DNA from: OFTM382 sp964352615
Lineage (GTDB): Bacteria; Planctomycetota; Phycisphaerae; Phycisphaerales; UBA1924
Assembly: GCA_964352615.1 (NCBI GenBank)
Contig: CAYGSG010000014.1
Span: 1 to 47,291, forward strand
Direction of reading: 5' to 3'
DNA: 47,291 bases
Shown: positions 31,924-39,721 of the stretch, one piece after another
Numbering within the stretch: the stretch's first letter is position 1
Layout of the letters: every line of letters starts with the position of its first letter
Program-made: the position numbers and the translations under genes
The notes under the pieces: generated by a model
What the model was told of the DNA's origin: nothing
Seen by the model: the letters and a program-made list of their open reading frames with translations, nothing else
The model's database searches: none

Positions 31924-33369
31924 CTACGCCTTCTCCCACGGGCCGGTGACGGCGAGGGTGAGGCCGTTGTGCTGGATGTTGACAAACAGCGTGGTGCCAT
32001 CGGGGCTGAAGCAGGCGCCGGCGAGTTCTGATTCGCTGATGGCGTTGCGGGCGAACTCGTAGGCATTGCCGCTCGGGTCGACGCCGACGAGGCGTTGTTC
32101 GCCGTCGCCGTCTTCGCAGACGATGAGGTGGCCGAACGGCGCGACGGTGATGTTGTCGGCGTTGTCGATGACAGCGGACGACTCGGACTCGACGAACAGT
32201 TCGAGGGTGTCGAGCTGGCTCTCGTGCGGCTCGGCAGTGGGCGCGGGTGTGAGCTTCCAGAGCTGGCCCTTCTTGGCGGGCCCGCCGTTGGTGCAGGCGA
32301 AGTAGATAGCGGGGTCGGCGTTGTCTTTGTTACCGACGGCGCCGAACCACATGCCCTCGCCACGGGCGAAGCGGGCGGCGCCCTTCTCATAACCCTCGAA
32401 ACGGATGGTGTCGTTGGGCGAGTCGGCCTCGATGCCGGCATCGGCGAGGTCAAGCCAGGTCACGGAGAGCGCATCGCCCTGGTTGATCGTCTTGCCTTCA
32501 CCCTGCGGCTTGGGCCAGTTGCGGGTGTCCGTCGAGGGCCCGCCAGCGACCATGAGCACCTGGAGCTTGCCGCCCGCTGCCATGTCTGCGGGGTCGTTGG
32601 GCAGGTAGCGGTAGAGCAGGCCGTCGTGGCGGTCTTCGGTGAGGTAGACGATGCCGGTGGCGGGGTCGGTCGCGGTGGCCTCGTGGTTGAAGCGGCCCAT
32701 GGCTTTGATGGGCACGGCCCGGTTGAGCCGGGGCTCGGCGGTAACGGGAACCTCGAAGCAGTAGCCGTGGTCCTTGGCGTGGAGCTGGTCGGCTCGCGAG
32801 ACGGTTTCTTCGCAGGTGATCCATGTGCCGTGGGGCGTCGGGCCGCCCGCGCAGTTGCGCTCAGTCCCGCCGAGGGAGAGGAACTGACGGACGAGCTTCT
32901 GCTTCTTGGTGTCGTAGACGAGGGTGGTGGTTCCGCCGGGCATCGCGCCGCCTCCGCCCGCTCCGTCGCCGGTGCCGGGGTCGTAGAGGCGGGCCGCGAT
33001 ATCGAACGTGAGGCGCTTGCCGGTCGGGCCAAAGGCGCCCTCGGCTTGCGCCCCGCCGCTGACCTCGTGGTTGCAGACGATGAGGGTGAGGCCTTCGGGT
33101 CCGGGAAAGGCGGCCATGGCGTCGGGCCGCGCGGGGCAGAGGAGGCCATCGACCATGGTCTCGCCGGCTCGGCTGATGACCTTGTAGGTGAAGCCCGCGG
33201 GCAGATCGAACACGCCATTGGGATCGCGCACGAGCGGGCCGAACGGGCCTGCCGCAAGCTTGGGGCTCGACGACGCGAAGACCCGTTGGGCGAACGCGGT
33301 TTGCAGGCCCGCGAAGCCGAGGCCGAAGGCGGTGGAACGTGCGATGAAGTGTCGGCGTGAGATGGTCAT
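31924..33369 (-). CDS. PhoX family (DUF839) Tat-exported phosphatase-like protein
   Basis: 481 residues from ATG 33369. The N-terminus TISRRHFIARSTAFGLGFAG is a Tat signal (twin Arg at 5-6). Then FDLPAGFTYKVISRAG, GLTLIVCNHEVSGG, GTTTLVYDTKKQKLVRQFLS, GGPTPHGTWITCEET, GRFNHEATATDPATGIVYLT with EDRHDGLLYRYLP, and DGDGEQRLVGVDPSG near the end. This order is the PhoX beta-propeller (DUF839), whose E. coli- and Pseudomonas-type members are calcium/iron alkaline phosphatases. The metal-binding Cys/Glu and His/Glu segments (TCEET, NHEA) are present. The product is likely periplasmic. No pho box was looked for with confidence. Confidence 0.88.
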   Translation of the reverse strand: MTISRRHFIARSTAFGLGFAGLQTAFAQRVFASSSPKLAAGPFGPLVRDPNGVFDLPAGFTYKVISRAGETMVDGLLCPARPDAMAAFPGPEGLTLIVCNHEVSGGAQAEGAFGPTGKRLTFDIAARLYDPGTGDGAGGGGAMPGGTTTLVYDTKKQKLVRQFLSLGGTERNCAGGPTPHGTWITCEETVSRADQLHAKDHGYCFEVPVTAEPRLNRAVPIKAMGRFNHEATATDPATGIVYLTEDRHDGLLYRYLPNDPADMAAGGKLQVLMVAGGPSTDTRNWPKPQGEGKTINQGDALSVTWLDLADAGIEADSPNDTIRFEGYEKGAARFARGEGMWFGAVGNKDNADPAIYFACTNGGPAKKGQLWKLTPAPTAEPHESQLDTLELFVESESSAVIDNADNITVAPFGHLIVCEDGDGEQRLVGVDPSGNAYEFARNAISESELAGACFSPDGTTLFVNIQHNGLTLAVTGPWEKA

Positions 33370-33512
33370 GGTGGATTGTTCGCCTGCTGAGGGCTCGGGG
33401 CGCGGCGGGATCGGCCCGGGACACCAGCTTGCACAAGCTTCGCGCAATCGGGCCTGAGACGCTCTGAGCCGTCGTTTTGGGTGTGAGGGGGGCTCATCCC
33501 CGGCTGATCGTG

Positions 33513-33524
33513 TATACTGGATGC
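33513..33524 (+). promoter_or_regulatory. -10 box 6 nt before a tiny ORF
   Basis: TATACT (33513-33518) plus 6 nt leads directly to ATG 33525. The position fits a leaderless transcript. No convincing -35 was found upstream. Confidence 0.45.
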
Positions 33525-33635
33525 ATGCAGCAGTGGATGCCGAGCATTCCGACGAACTACCGGGGCGTGTACCTGCCCTACGCGTGGTACGTGGTGAACG
33601 CGGGCCTGCTGGTGAGCTACCTGCGAAGGCGGTAG
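33525..33635 (+). CDS. Putative 36-residue hydrophobic, aromatic-rich small protein
   Basis: An ORF of 36 codons beginning MQQWMPSIP and ending LVSYLRRR. Nearly every third codon position is G or C, as in real genes here. Residues about 15-33 form a hydrophobic stretch with several Tyr and Trp (VYLPYAWYVVNAGLLVSYL), consistent with one membrane helix followed by three positive residues. It sits in the gap between the PhoX-like and GIY-YIG genes and would be missed by a minimum-length filter. Family unknown. Confidence 0.5.
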   Translation: MQQWMPSIPTNYRGVYLPYAWYVVNAGLLVSYLRRR

Positions 33636-33687
33636 GGGCAGACACCTCCATCACGGACGTGGCTCGTCTGGAACTGTTGCCCACCCA

Positions 33688-34437
33688 CTAGCAATTGATG
33701 TATTTGATGGGGTTCTGAGCGCCTTGGGCGAAGTAGTCCTCGACTGACTTGTGCAGGTAGCGCTTTCGGATATCTGGTTCGGCAAGATGGCCCACAAACT
33801 CGAAGCGGGTGGGGTCGGCGTCGTGGCGGCGTTCGCCGTGCTGATCGTTGGTGCGATAAGTCGTACCCGCAGGAAACCACTGAGCGATCTCGTAAACCCC
33901 GCGAACGATGCCGCCCTGGATAGCGAAGGCGTACTCGGCGGAATGTCGCTCGGGTCGAACGCGCCACGCGTGTCGGGTGGAGTCGTACAGCTCCGGGGCG
34001 GACATGCCGGGGCGGTAGAGTTGAGCGATGTTGATGAGGATGACAGCGTGCTTGATCTCGACCGGCCTGGCTTCGAGCGTGACGCGGATGTCTTCGACCG
34101 AGCCGCGCGGTCCTCGCCGCCAATGCTTGCCACGTACTTTATTGGAGAGCTGTTCGAGGCCCAAGAGATCGATCACGCACGACTCGACCAGTTCTGCCTG
34201 TTCGTCGGTGAGCCCGTAGCGGAGTATCTCGATCTGAGGTTCGAGCTTGTTGGCGCGAAGCTCTTTAAGAATGCGGGCCTTCTCGTTGTCGCCTGTGACG
34301 CTCAAGTGAGCAAAGCACCGGTTGCCACGCCCTTTGCCGACATAGAACGGCTTGTCGTCGCGCGGATCGATGTAGAGATACACATACGAGCCGAGGTCGG
34401 AACTGACTTTGGACGAGAACTTGGCGGGAGGGGTCAT
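33688..34437 (-). CDS. LEM-3-like GIY-YIG domain protein
   Basis: 249 residues. The N-terminal third has YVYLYIDPRDDKPFYVGKGR followed by GNRCFAHL, a LEM-3/COG3680-type GIY-YIG nuclease start, with ILRYGLTDEQAELVESCVID as the catalytic-Glu region. The C-terminal domain, from about residue 125, has LYRPGMSAPELYDSTRHAW and GIVRGVYEIAQWFPAG; this R-W-V domain is found in other GIY-YIG and stand-alone proteins and may bind nucleic acid. Codon use is less GC-rich than in core genes. No Shine-Dalgarno; TACCAT lies 6 nt before the ATG. Possibly a horizontally acquired defence or repair nuclease. Confidence 0.75.
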   Translation of the reverse strand: MTPPAKFSSKVSSDLGSYVYLYIDPRDDKPFYVGKGRGNRCFAHLSVTGDNEKARILKELRANKLEPQIEILRYGLTDEQAELVESCVIDLLGLEQLSNKVRGKHWRRGPRGSVEDIRVTLEARPVEIKHAVILINIAQLYRPGMSAPELYDSTRHAWRVRPERHSAEYAFAIQGGIVRGVYEIAQWFPAGTTYRTNDQHGERRHDADPTRFEFVGHLAEPDIRKRYLHKSVEDYFAQGAQNPIKYINC

Positions 34438-34471
34438 TTGGAGATGGTAATGAATACGTGTCTTGGGGGGG

Positions 34472-34523
34472 CCCCCTCACCCGACGCCCGGCGGGCGTCG
34501 ACCTCTCCCTCGGCGGGGAGAGG
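34472..34523. repeat. CCCTCACCC-type intergenic repeat, copy 2
   Basis: CCCCTCACCC is followed by two hairpins: CGACGCCC-GGC-GGGCGTCG (34482-34500), then CCTCTCCC-TCGGCG-GGGAGAGG (34502-34523). It shares the CCTCTCCC/GGGAGAGG stem with copy 1 at 31785-31823. It lies just past the stop of the TlpA-like gene. Confidence 0.65.
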
Positions 34524-34534
34524 TAGCAGAGGCA

Positions 34535-35845
34535 TCAGTCTACTTCGAGCAGCCCGTCGATGATCGCTTCCCATTGGGCTTGTTGGGCGGTGAACGCATC
34601 GCCGGTGGCTGGGCCGGTAAAGCCGGTGTGGATCGCGACGACCTCGTTGCGGTCGTTCAGGAACAGCGTGGTCGGGTAGCTGCGGACCTTATCGAGCAAG
34701 CGGACGGACTCGGTGGCTTTGGCCTTGTCGCTGATGCCTGCGATAAGGATGGGCCAGTCGGTTGTGCCATCCAGACCGTGCCGCTGCTTGTAGCGGTTGA
34801 TCTGTTGGACGCTGCGCGCGTGGTCGTCGGTGAGTTCAAAGGCGAGCGCGACGACGCCGAGGTTGTCCGCATGTTTGGCCTTGAGCCTTCGGATTTCTTT
34901 GGCTGCATCGGCGCAGTTGGGACACCACGTGCCGAAGAGTTCGACGATGCGCGCCTTGCCGCCTTGGGCGTTGAGCGCATCGGTAAGACGGACCGCGTTG
35001 CCGTCGAGGTCGGTGAAGGTCAGTTTGCGGAGGTCGATGTCTTCGTTGAGCGAGGTTTGGCTAAAGGCGTCGGGCAGCTCGGCGTTTGGATCGCGTGTGG
35101 CTGTCCAGGCTTCGTGCCACCAGTTGCCGCTCCAGAAATCGCCGGTGATGGAGCCGCCAGCGTTCATGCGGGCGTGGAAGAGGAACGCGTGCGCGCCGTC
35201 GAAGGTGGAGAGGCGCAGGAGGTCGCCATCGACCTGTCCGTAGAGGTAGCGATAGTCGCCGGTGGTGGTGAGAAAGGTGCCGGTGGCGGTCTGGTCTTCG
35301 TTCACGGTGAACTCGCCGACGGCGAGGTCGTCCGATGATGAGAACTTGACGGACCACCGTCCGGTGAAGTCGGCGGGGGGCGCGGTGGTCTTGATGCGGT
35401 CGAATAGGTAGTCCGACACTTGCCTCTTTGCCGCGAGCGGAATGACGGCGATTTTTGGCGTGCCGTCATCGTTGAGGCCACGGTTCTTGGTCCATGTGCC
35501 TTTGAGTGTGCCAGAGTGCTTGCCGCGCAAAGCAATCGCTGAATCGAAGTGCGGAAAGCGGACCTCTAACACCGTGTCTTCCCCGGATTTCGTCGTCGGC
35601 TTGAATGTGACGTCGAGCAGGCTCACTTGAGCTGAGGGAACCGCCCCTGACCAAGAGTCACCCGCGCCGTGAATGATCATGTCAAAAGGAAGTGGGCCGC
35701 CCGGCGTCTCTAACTCGGCGATGAAGAAGTGCTTCGCAGGCCGGACACCGTTATTGACTTCCCAGCCGTGCGTGCGACCGATTATCGCCAACCCTGCTAA
35801 GCCGAAGCAGACTAAGACTACTACAACTTGCTTCATCTTTGGCAT
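34535..35845 (-). CDS. TlpA-like thiol-disulfide oxidoreductase with N-terminal lipocalin-like region
   Basis: 436 residues. An N-terminal membrane anchor/signal (VVVVLVCFGLAGLAIIG) is followed by a beta-rich region of about 230 residues (DVTFKPTTKSGEDTVLEVRF, TGRWSVKFSSSDDLAVGEF). The C-terminal thioredoxin domain has KARIVELFGTWCPNCADAAK with CxxC at about 305-308, and SYPTTLFLNDRNEVV carrying the cis-Pro. It fits the planctomycetal TlpA family with an N-terminal domain, and probably acts outside the membrane as a reductase. Its ATG lies within 3 bases of the methyltransferase stop (TAGTGATG), so they are in one operon. Lower GC in the first third. Confidence 0.82.
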   Translation of the reverse strand: MPKMKQVVVVLVCFGLAGLAIIGRTHGWEVNNGVRPAKHFFIAELETPGGPLPFDMIIHGAGDSWSGAVPSAQVSLLDVTFKPTTKSGEDTVLEVRFPHFDSAIALRGKHSGTLKGTWTKNRGLNDDGTPKIAVIPLAAKRQVSDYLFDRIKTTAPPADFTGRWSVKFSSSDDLAVGEFTVNEDQTATGTFLTTTGDYRYLYGQVDGDLLRLSTFDGAHAFLFHARMNAGGSITGDFWSGNWWHEAWTATRDPNAELPDAFSQTSLNEDIDLRKLTFTDLDGNAVRLTDALNAQGGKARIVELFGTWCPNCADAAKEIRRLKAKHADNLGVVALAFELTDDHARSVQQINRYKQRHGLDGTTDWPILIAGISDKAKATESVRLLDKVRSYPTTLFLNDRNEVVAIHTGFTGPATGDAFTAQQAQWEAIIDGLLEVD

Positions 35846-35847
35846 CA

Positions 35848-36525
35848 CTACTTCTTCCTTGCCACCATGACACCCTCGCGGATGGGCAGGCAGCTTGCAT
35901 CAAAGTCGGAGTCAGCTGCAACGAGCCGATTGAACCGGTCCGCGGCGGCATGGCTCTCGTTGGCGGCGGGGTCCTGGTCGATCCACCAGTCGCCGCTGCC
36001 CAGGGCGTTGTCCGCGACCAGCAGCCCGCCGGGGCGGAGCAGCTTCTTGGCGTGCGGCAGGTAATCCGGGTACTCGGTCTTGATGGCATCAAGGAACACC
36101 AGATCAACCGAGCCCGCGCCGAGTTCACTCATGAGCTTTGGCAGTTCTTCAAGCCCGGTGGACCTGCGGATATCGATGCGGCCCGCAAGGCCCACCGTCT
36201 CGAAGTGCTGCTGGGCGAAGTCCGCGTGCAGCGGCACGGGCTCGATGGTGATGAGCTGGCCGGGCTTGTCTGGAGTGTGGGCGAGCCCGCGCGCGAGCCA
36301 GGTGCCGGAGTAGCCGGCGAGCGTGCCGACCTCGACGATCGTGCGCGCGCCCGTGAGCCTTGCGAGCAGCAGGAGGAATCGGCCGACGCTGGCGCTGATG
36401 GCGATATCCGGGATGCCCGCCGCGATCGCGCGTTCCATCAGCGTGGCCATGGCCTCGTCATCCTGCCCAAAGAGCTCATCGAGGTACTCGGTGGTCGCGT
36501 TCCAGCGGGCGGGGGTCATGTCCAT
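35848..36525 (-). CDS. SAM-dependent O-methyltransferase
   Basis: 225 residues from ATG 36525, with GGAG 8 nt upstream; an in-frame GTG 9 nt earlier is possible. Family-3 O-methyltransferase pattern (catechol / caffeoyl-CoA type): TIVEVGTLAGYSGTWLARGL (SAM loop), ITIEPVPLHADFAQQHFE, DLVFLDAIKTEYPDYLPHAK (metal Asp and Lys), and GGLLVADNALGSGDWW. It is the middle gene of a three-gene operon with a hypothetical upstream and TlpA-like downstream. Natural substrate unknown. Confidence 0.9.
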   Translation of the reverse strand: MDMTPARWNATTEYLDELFGQDDEAMATLMERAIAAGIPDIAISASVGRFLLLLARLTGARTIVEVGTLAGYSGTWLARGLAHTPDKPGQLITIEPVPLHADFAQQHFETVGLAGRIDIRRSTGLEELPKLMSELGAGSVDLVFLDAIKTEYPDYLPHAKKLLRPGGLLVADNALGSGDWWIDQDPAANESHAAADRFNRLVAADSDFDASCLPIREGVMVARKK

Positions 36526-36540
36526 GCGCGTCACTCCAGT

Positions 36541-37245
36541 TTACTTGCTTCGACGGGCACTGAGCCAAATGCGCCCATCTTTCCGGCGACGCGCGACCCA
36601 GTCGTCTGGTGATCGAAGAAACGGAGCGGCCGCAGGAATTGCCTCGGCAGCCGACATGCCGTCCGGACAACGCACACCCTCAAATCTCGCTGAAGGTATG
36701 ACGGCCTTCATTGGGCGATCAAATTCTGCGTGCAGTTCCCCATAAATAAGCGCGATTTTGGCAGTCCACCGAATCGAGCATTGGCCATGCTCAAGCCCAG
36801 GCTCGATGGTAATGACATGGCCAGCCACCGCATCATGCCCGAGCAGATAGATCGCGAACGGCCTTGGGTAATCCTCCGGATCACTCAGGTCAGCGTCACA
36901 CTTGATGCGCCTCGATTCGCCAAGATCAAGCTTTCGTCGCTTCGTGCCGACGAGCACACCCCGCTCGGCTTCCGGGTTGTCCTCAGCCCATTTGGTCGAC
37001 GACAGGTGACACGTGCCAAAGTTGTACCACAGGACTCGAGACCGCCATCCGTCGATATCGTCTGGCTCGTCTGCTTCGCTCTCTTGCTTGCTGTCCGACG
37101 CGTAGTACTCAGCGCTTTCTAGATCAAAGTCAAACCAGATGCCCGATTCGGGCTCGAAGCGTCCGGTCCAACTGAACTGTCTGATGGCGTGGCCTTTGGG
37201 CCATGGGTTGCCGGGGAATGTGATCCGTCCAATCTCCTTACGCAT
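36541..37245 (-). CDS. Hypothetical protein, atypical base composition
   Basis: 234 residues from ATG 37245, set by AAGGAG 6 nt upstream. No domain recognised. Visible features are aromatic-rich blocks (WYNFGTCHLSSTKWAEDN, IWFDFDLESAEYYASDS) and an acidic linker (SEADEPDDIDGW). No signal peptide or membrane helix. Codon use has more A/T-ending codons than the neighbours, hinting at recent acquisition. It is first in an operon with the O-methyltransferase (15-nt gap) and TlpA-like genes and is divergent from ribBA. Function not assigned. Confidence 0.7.
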   Translation of the reverse strand: MRKEIGRITFPGNPWPKGHAIRQFSWTGRFEPESGIWFDFDLESAEYYASDSKQESEADEPDDIDGWRSRVLWYNFGTCHLSSTKWAEDNPEAERGVLVGTKRRKLDLGESRRIKCDADLSDPEDYPRPFAIYLLGHDAVAGHVITIEPGLEHGQCSIRWTAKIALIYGELHAEFDRPMKAVIPSARFEGVRCPDGMSAAEAIPAAAPFLRSPDDWVARRRKDGRIWLSARRSK

Positions 37246-37333
37246 CCGCCGCTCCTTCCCGAGGGGCTGTGGGACCACGTCACGCCAGCCCACTCACAGA
37301 ATATAGAGTTGAGGCGACAGGCACGCGGCGCTC

Positions 37334-37345
37334 TACCATGCGGCT
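37334..37345 (+). promoter_or_regulatory. TANNNT box 6 nt before the ribB-type start
   Basis: TACCAT (37334-37339) plus 6 nt gives the ATG at 37346. TTGAGG (37309-37314) lies 19 nt upstream as a possible -35. No Shine-Dalgarno. Fits leaderless transcription. Confidence 0.4.
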
Positions 37346-38536
37346 ATGCCAGAAGCCGAATCGCCGTTCGCGACCATTCCTGAAATTCTCGATGAGCTGC
37401 GCGCGGGGCGGATGGTCGTGCTGACGGACGACGAGGACCGCGAGAACGAGGGCGACCTGGTGATGGGGGCGGAGTTCGTGACCGCTGAGGCGGTCTCGTT
37501 CATGCTGCGCGAGGCGGCGGGGTATTTGTTCGTCAGCCTGACCGAAGCGGACTGCGACCGGCTGAACCTGCACGCGCAGTCGGCGGTGAACACATCGGTG
37601 CGCGGCACGCCGCTTACGGTTTCGGTCGATGGCCACCCCAAGCACGGGTTCACGACGGGCGTTTCGGCGTTCGAGCGGGCCAAGACGATCAAGCTGATGA
37701 CCGACCCGGCCTCGGTGCCGGGCGATCTGGTGCGGCCCGGGCACATCAACCCGCTGCGCGCGCGCGACGGCGGGGTATTGGTGCGCATCGGGCAGACCGA
37801 GGGCAGCGTCGATCTGTGCAAGCTCGCCGGGATCAAGCCCGCTGCGATGGGCATCGAGATCATGCGGCCCGACGGCGAGATGGCGCGCGTGCCGGATCTG
37901 GTTGAGTTCTGCAAGAAGCACAACATGAAGATGTGCAGCGTCAAGCAGATCATCGAGCACCGGCTCGCGGAATCGCCCATCGTCGAACGGCTGGAACCCA
38001 AGAACGGGCGGACGATCCACACCGACCTCGGCGACTTCACGCTGTTCGCATTCCGCAGCGTGGTTGATCCGCAGCCTCACCTGGCGCTGACAGTCGGCGG
38101 CGTGGGCGTGCCGGGCGCGAATGGAGTGACACCGGATACCGACGAACCAACACTGGTGCGTGTGCATCGGCGTGACTTGCTGGGCGACATCTTCGGCGAG
38201 TGCGCCGACGGCAGTTCGCGGGATGTGCTGCGCGCATCGATGAAGCGGATTCAAGATGAGGGCCGGGGCGCGATCGCGTACCTTCGGCCAGCCGAGAGCG
38301 GCGGAGACTGGCGCGCGGAGTTGCAGAGGCCGTTTGATTTCAGCGACGAAGACGCACCCCGGCGGAGCGTGCAGGCCGGGATGGTCGAGTACGGCACGGG
38401 CAGCCAGATCCTTCGCGCGCTCGGGCTCAAGCGCCTCCGGCTGCTGACCAACAGCGCGACCGAATACCCGCAGCTTCAGGCGTTCGGGCTGGAGATCGCC
38501 GAGCGGGTGGGGGTGCAAGGGCTCTGTGGGGAATGA
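37346..38536 (+). CDS. ribB: 3,4-dihydroxy-2-butanone 4-phosphate synthase fused to a degenerate GTP cyclohydrolase II domain
   Basis: 396 residues. The N-terminal RibB half (1-205) has VVLTDDEDRENEGDLVMGAE, FTTGVSAFERAKTIKLM, and RPGHINPLRARDGGVL; it makes the four-carbon unit of riboflavin from ribulose 5-phosphate. The E. coli-type GHTE reads GQTE here (about 149-152), so the metal His is a Gln. The RibA-like half (about 215-390) keeps the fold (LVRVHRRDLLGDIFGECADG, YGTGSQILRALGLKRLRLLT) but lacks the zinc Cys-x2-Cys set and the QEGRGIGL motif. It resembles the RibBX architecture known in Proteobacteria. GTP cyclohydrolase II activity is unlikely and a separate RibA should exist elsewhere. 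Confidence 0.88.
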   Translation: MPEAESPFATIPEILDELRAGRMVVLTDDEDRENEGDLVMGAEFVTAEAVSFMLREAAGYLFVSLTEADCDRLNLHAQSAVNTSVRGTPLTVSVDGHPKHGFTTGVSAFERAKTIKLMTDPASVPGDLVRPGHINPLRARDGGVLVRIGQTEGSVDLCKLAGIKPAAMGIEIMRPDGEMARVPDLVEFCKKHNMKMCSVKQIIEHRLAESPIVERLEPKNGRTIHTDLGDFTLFAFRSVVDPQPHLALTVGGVGVPGANGVTPDTDEPTLVRVHRRDLLGDIFGECADGSSRDVLRASMKRIQDEGRGAIAYLRPAESGGDWRAELQRPFDFSDEDAPRRSVQAGMVEYGTGSQILRALGLKRLRLLTNSATEYPQLQAFGLEIAERVGVQGLCGE

Positions 38537-38554
38537 GTTGTGGGCGTTTTCCCC

Positions 38555-38583
38555 TTGCGGCGAGTCTCCATCTGCCATAGGCT
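38555..38583 (+). promoter_or_regulatory. Sigma-70-type promoter before the PEP-CTERM gene
   Basis: TTGCGG (38555-38560), a 17-nt spacer and TAGGCT (38578-38583). The leader of about 75 nt has two hairpins: CCGCTG-GCTCTT-CAGCGG (38624-38641) and ATGTCT-TGGGAG-AGACAT (38644-38661). The loop of the second holds the GGGAG ribosome site, so folding could modulate initiation. Confidence 0.45.
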
Positions 38584-38662
38584 ACGGCCACGACCCTGAA
38601 ATGTCGGGGTTGTTCATAGGAAACCGCTGGCTCTTCAGCGGACATGTCTTGGGAGAGACATC

Positions 38663-39544
38663 ATGACCAGAGACCTTTTTTTGTTAGGGCTTGTTGTGTG
38701 CGCACCGGTTGCGAGCGCCATGCCCCTGGACCCGCTGGACATCAACGGCGACGGCCAGGTTGACCGGCAAGACGTCGACCTGATTACCGCTGCCTCTTTC
38801 GGCCCATACGACTCAGCGTTTGATCTGGTCGCAGACGGGATCATCGACGCTGCGGACCGCGACAAGTGGCTGACCGACGCCGGCGCTACATACTTGAACA
38901 GCGGCGCGGCGTTTGTGGCGGAGGATGCAAACCTCGACGGAGCAGTAAACGCCATCGACTTTGCTATCTGGAGCCAGAACAAGTTTCAGACCACCGGCAC
39001 GTTCTCGCAGTACGACATAAACCTCGACCAGACCACGGACGGCTCTGACTTCCTTGCGTGGAACACGAAAAAATTCACCTCGCAGGGGGTGTCTTCAATT
39101 GAGGCCCCGGTGAACTCGACGTTTGTCAGCCCCGGCGTGATGGGTGACGGCGTGCCGGACCTCACCTTCGACGACGGCACCGGGCTCTTGAGCATCGATC
39201 TCGATGGCGCCAGCCTCTCGGCGCTGATCGTTGAGGGACCCGATGCTATCGATGTAGACTGGCCCGACGGCGCCTTTATCGACGGCGGTGTATCGCTCAC
39301 CAACGGATACATCGCGAACGCGGAAAACTGGGTTGTAACCTCGCCCATCTTTGGGACTGTCCCCTGGGTGACCCAGCAGTTCACGATCGCCCAGTACATC
39401 GAAGGTGCCAGCTCGCTCGACATCGGAGACATCACCGTCGTGCTGGACGACGGCACGATCTACCGCACCCGACTGGTGCCTACCCCTTCGGCGCTAGCCA
39501 TCCTTGGCCTCGGCGGGCTGGCCGCGACGCGCAGAAGGCGCTGA
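38663..39544 (+). CDS. PEP-CTERM-like protein with EF-hand/dockerin repeats
   Basis: 293 residues. The signal peptide is MTRDLFLLGLVVCAPVASA. Residues about 25-140 hold three calcium-loop repeats: DINGDGQVDRQDVDLI, DANLDGAVNAIDFAIW and DINLDQTTDGSDFLAW. A beta-rich region follows (SLSALIVEGPDAIDVDWPDG). The C-terminus is a PEP-CTERM-like tail: VPTPSALAILGLGGLAAT then RRRR. Such tails are recognised by exosortase-like sorting systems and held in or cleaved from the membrane. A strong terminator follows. Role unknown; probably surface-located. Confidence 0.83.
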   Translation: MTRDLFLLGLVVCAPVASAMPLDPLDINGDGQVDRQDVDLITAASFGPYDSAFDLVADGIIDAADRDKWLTDAGATYLNSGAAFVAEDANLDGAVNAIDFAIWSQNKFQTTGTFSQYDINLDQTTDGSDFLAWNTKKFTSQGVSSIEAPVNSTFVSPGVMGDGVPDLTFDDGTGLLSIDLDGASLSALIVEGPDAIDVDWPDGAFIDGGVSLTNGYIANAENWVVTSPIFGTVPWVTQQFTIAQYIEGASSLDIGDITVVLDDGTIYRTRLVPTPSALAILGLGGLAATRRRR

Positions 39545-39570
39545 GCCGCAATGGCCGTATGCAGGTGATC

Positions 39571-39598
39571 AGCCCGGGCTTTGCCCCGGGCTTTTTTT
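39571..39598 (+). terminator. Strong intrinsic terminator
   Basis: AGCCCGGG and CCCGGGCT form a perfect 8-bp stem with loop CTTTGC, followed by seven T. It lies 27 nt after the PEP-CTERM gene. Confidence 0.92.
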
Positions 39599-39624
39599 CG
39601 CACCGCAGAGAGCGCCGATAGATC

Positions 39625-39653
39625 TGGACATGCGAGCGACAATCGTGGATACT
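39625..39653 (+). promoter_or_regulatory. Sigma-70-type promoter of the DUF1579 gene
   Basis: TGGACA (39625-39630), a 17-nt spacer and GATACT (39648-39653). Directly after the terminator of the previous gene; leader about 60 nt. Confidence 0.6.
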
Positions 39654-39721
39654 GCCCAAGGTCCAGAAACCCGCAACCGGCTCGGACGGACACGCGATCC
39701 AGGCCACCCAAGGAGCAACAC

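Noticed and set aside
33521..33691. Overlapping 56-codon ORF starting at 33521
   Set aside because: Its codon pattern is poorer (more rare codons) than the ORF starting 4 bases later at 33525, which has strong GC3 and a coherent hydrophobic profile.
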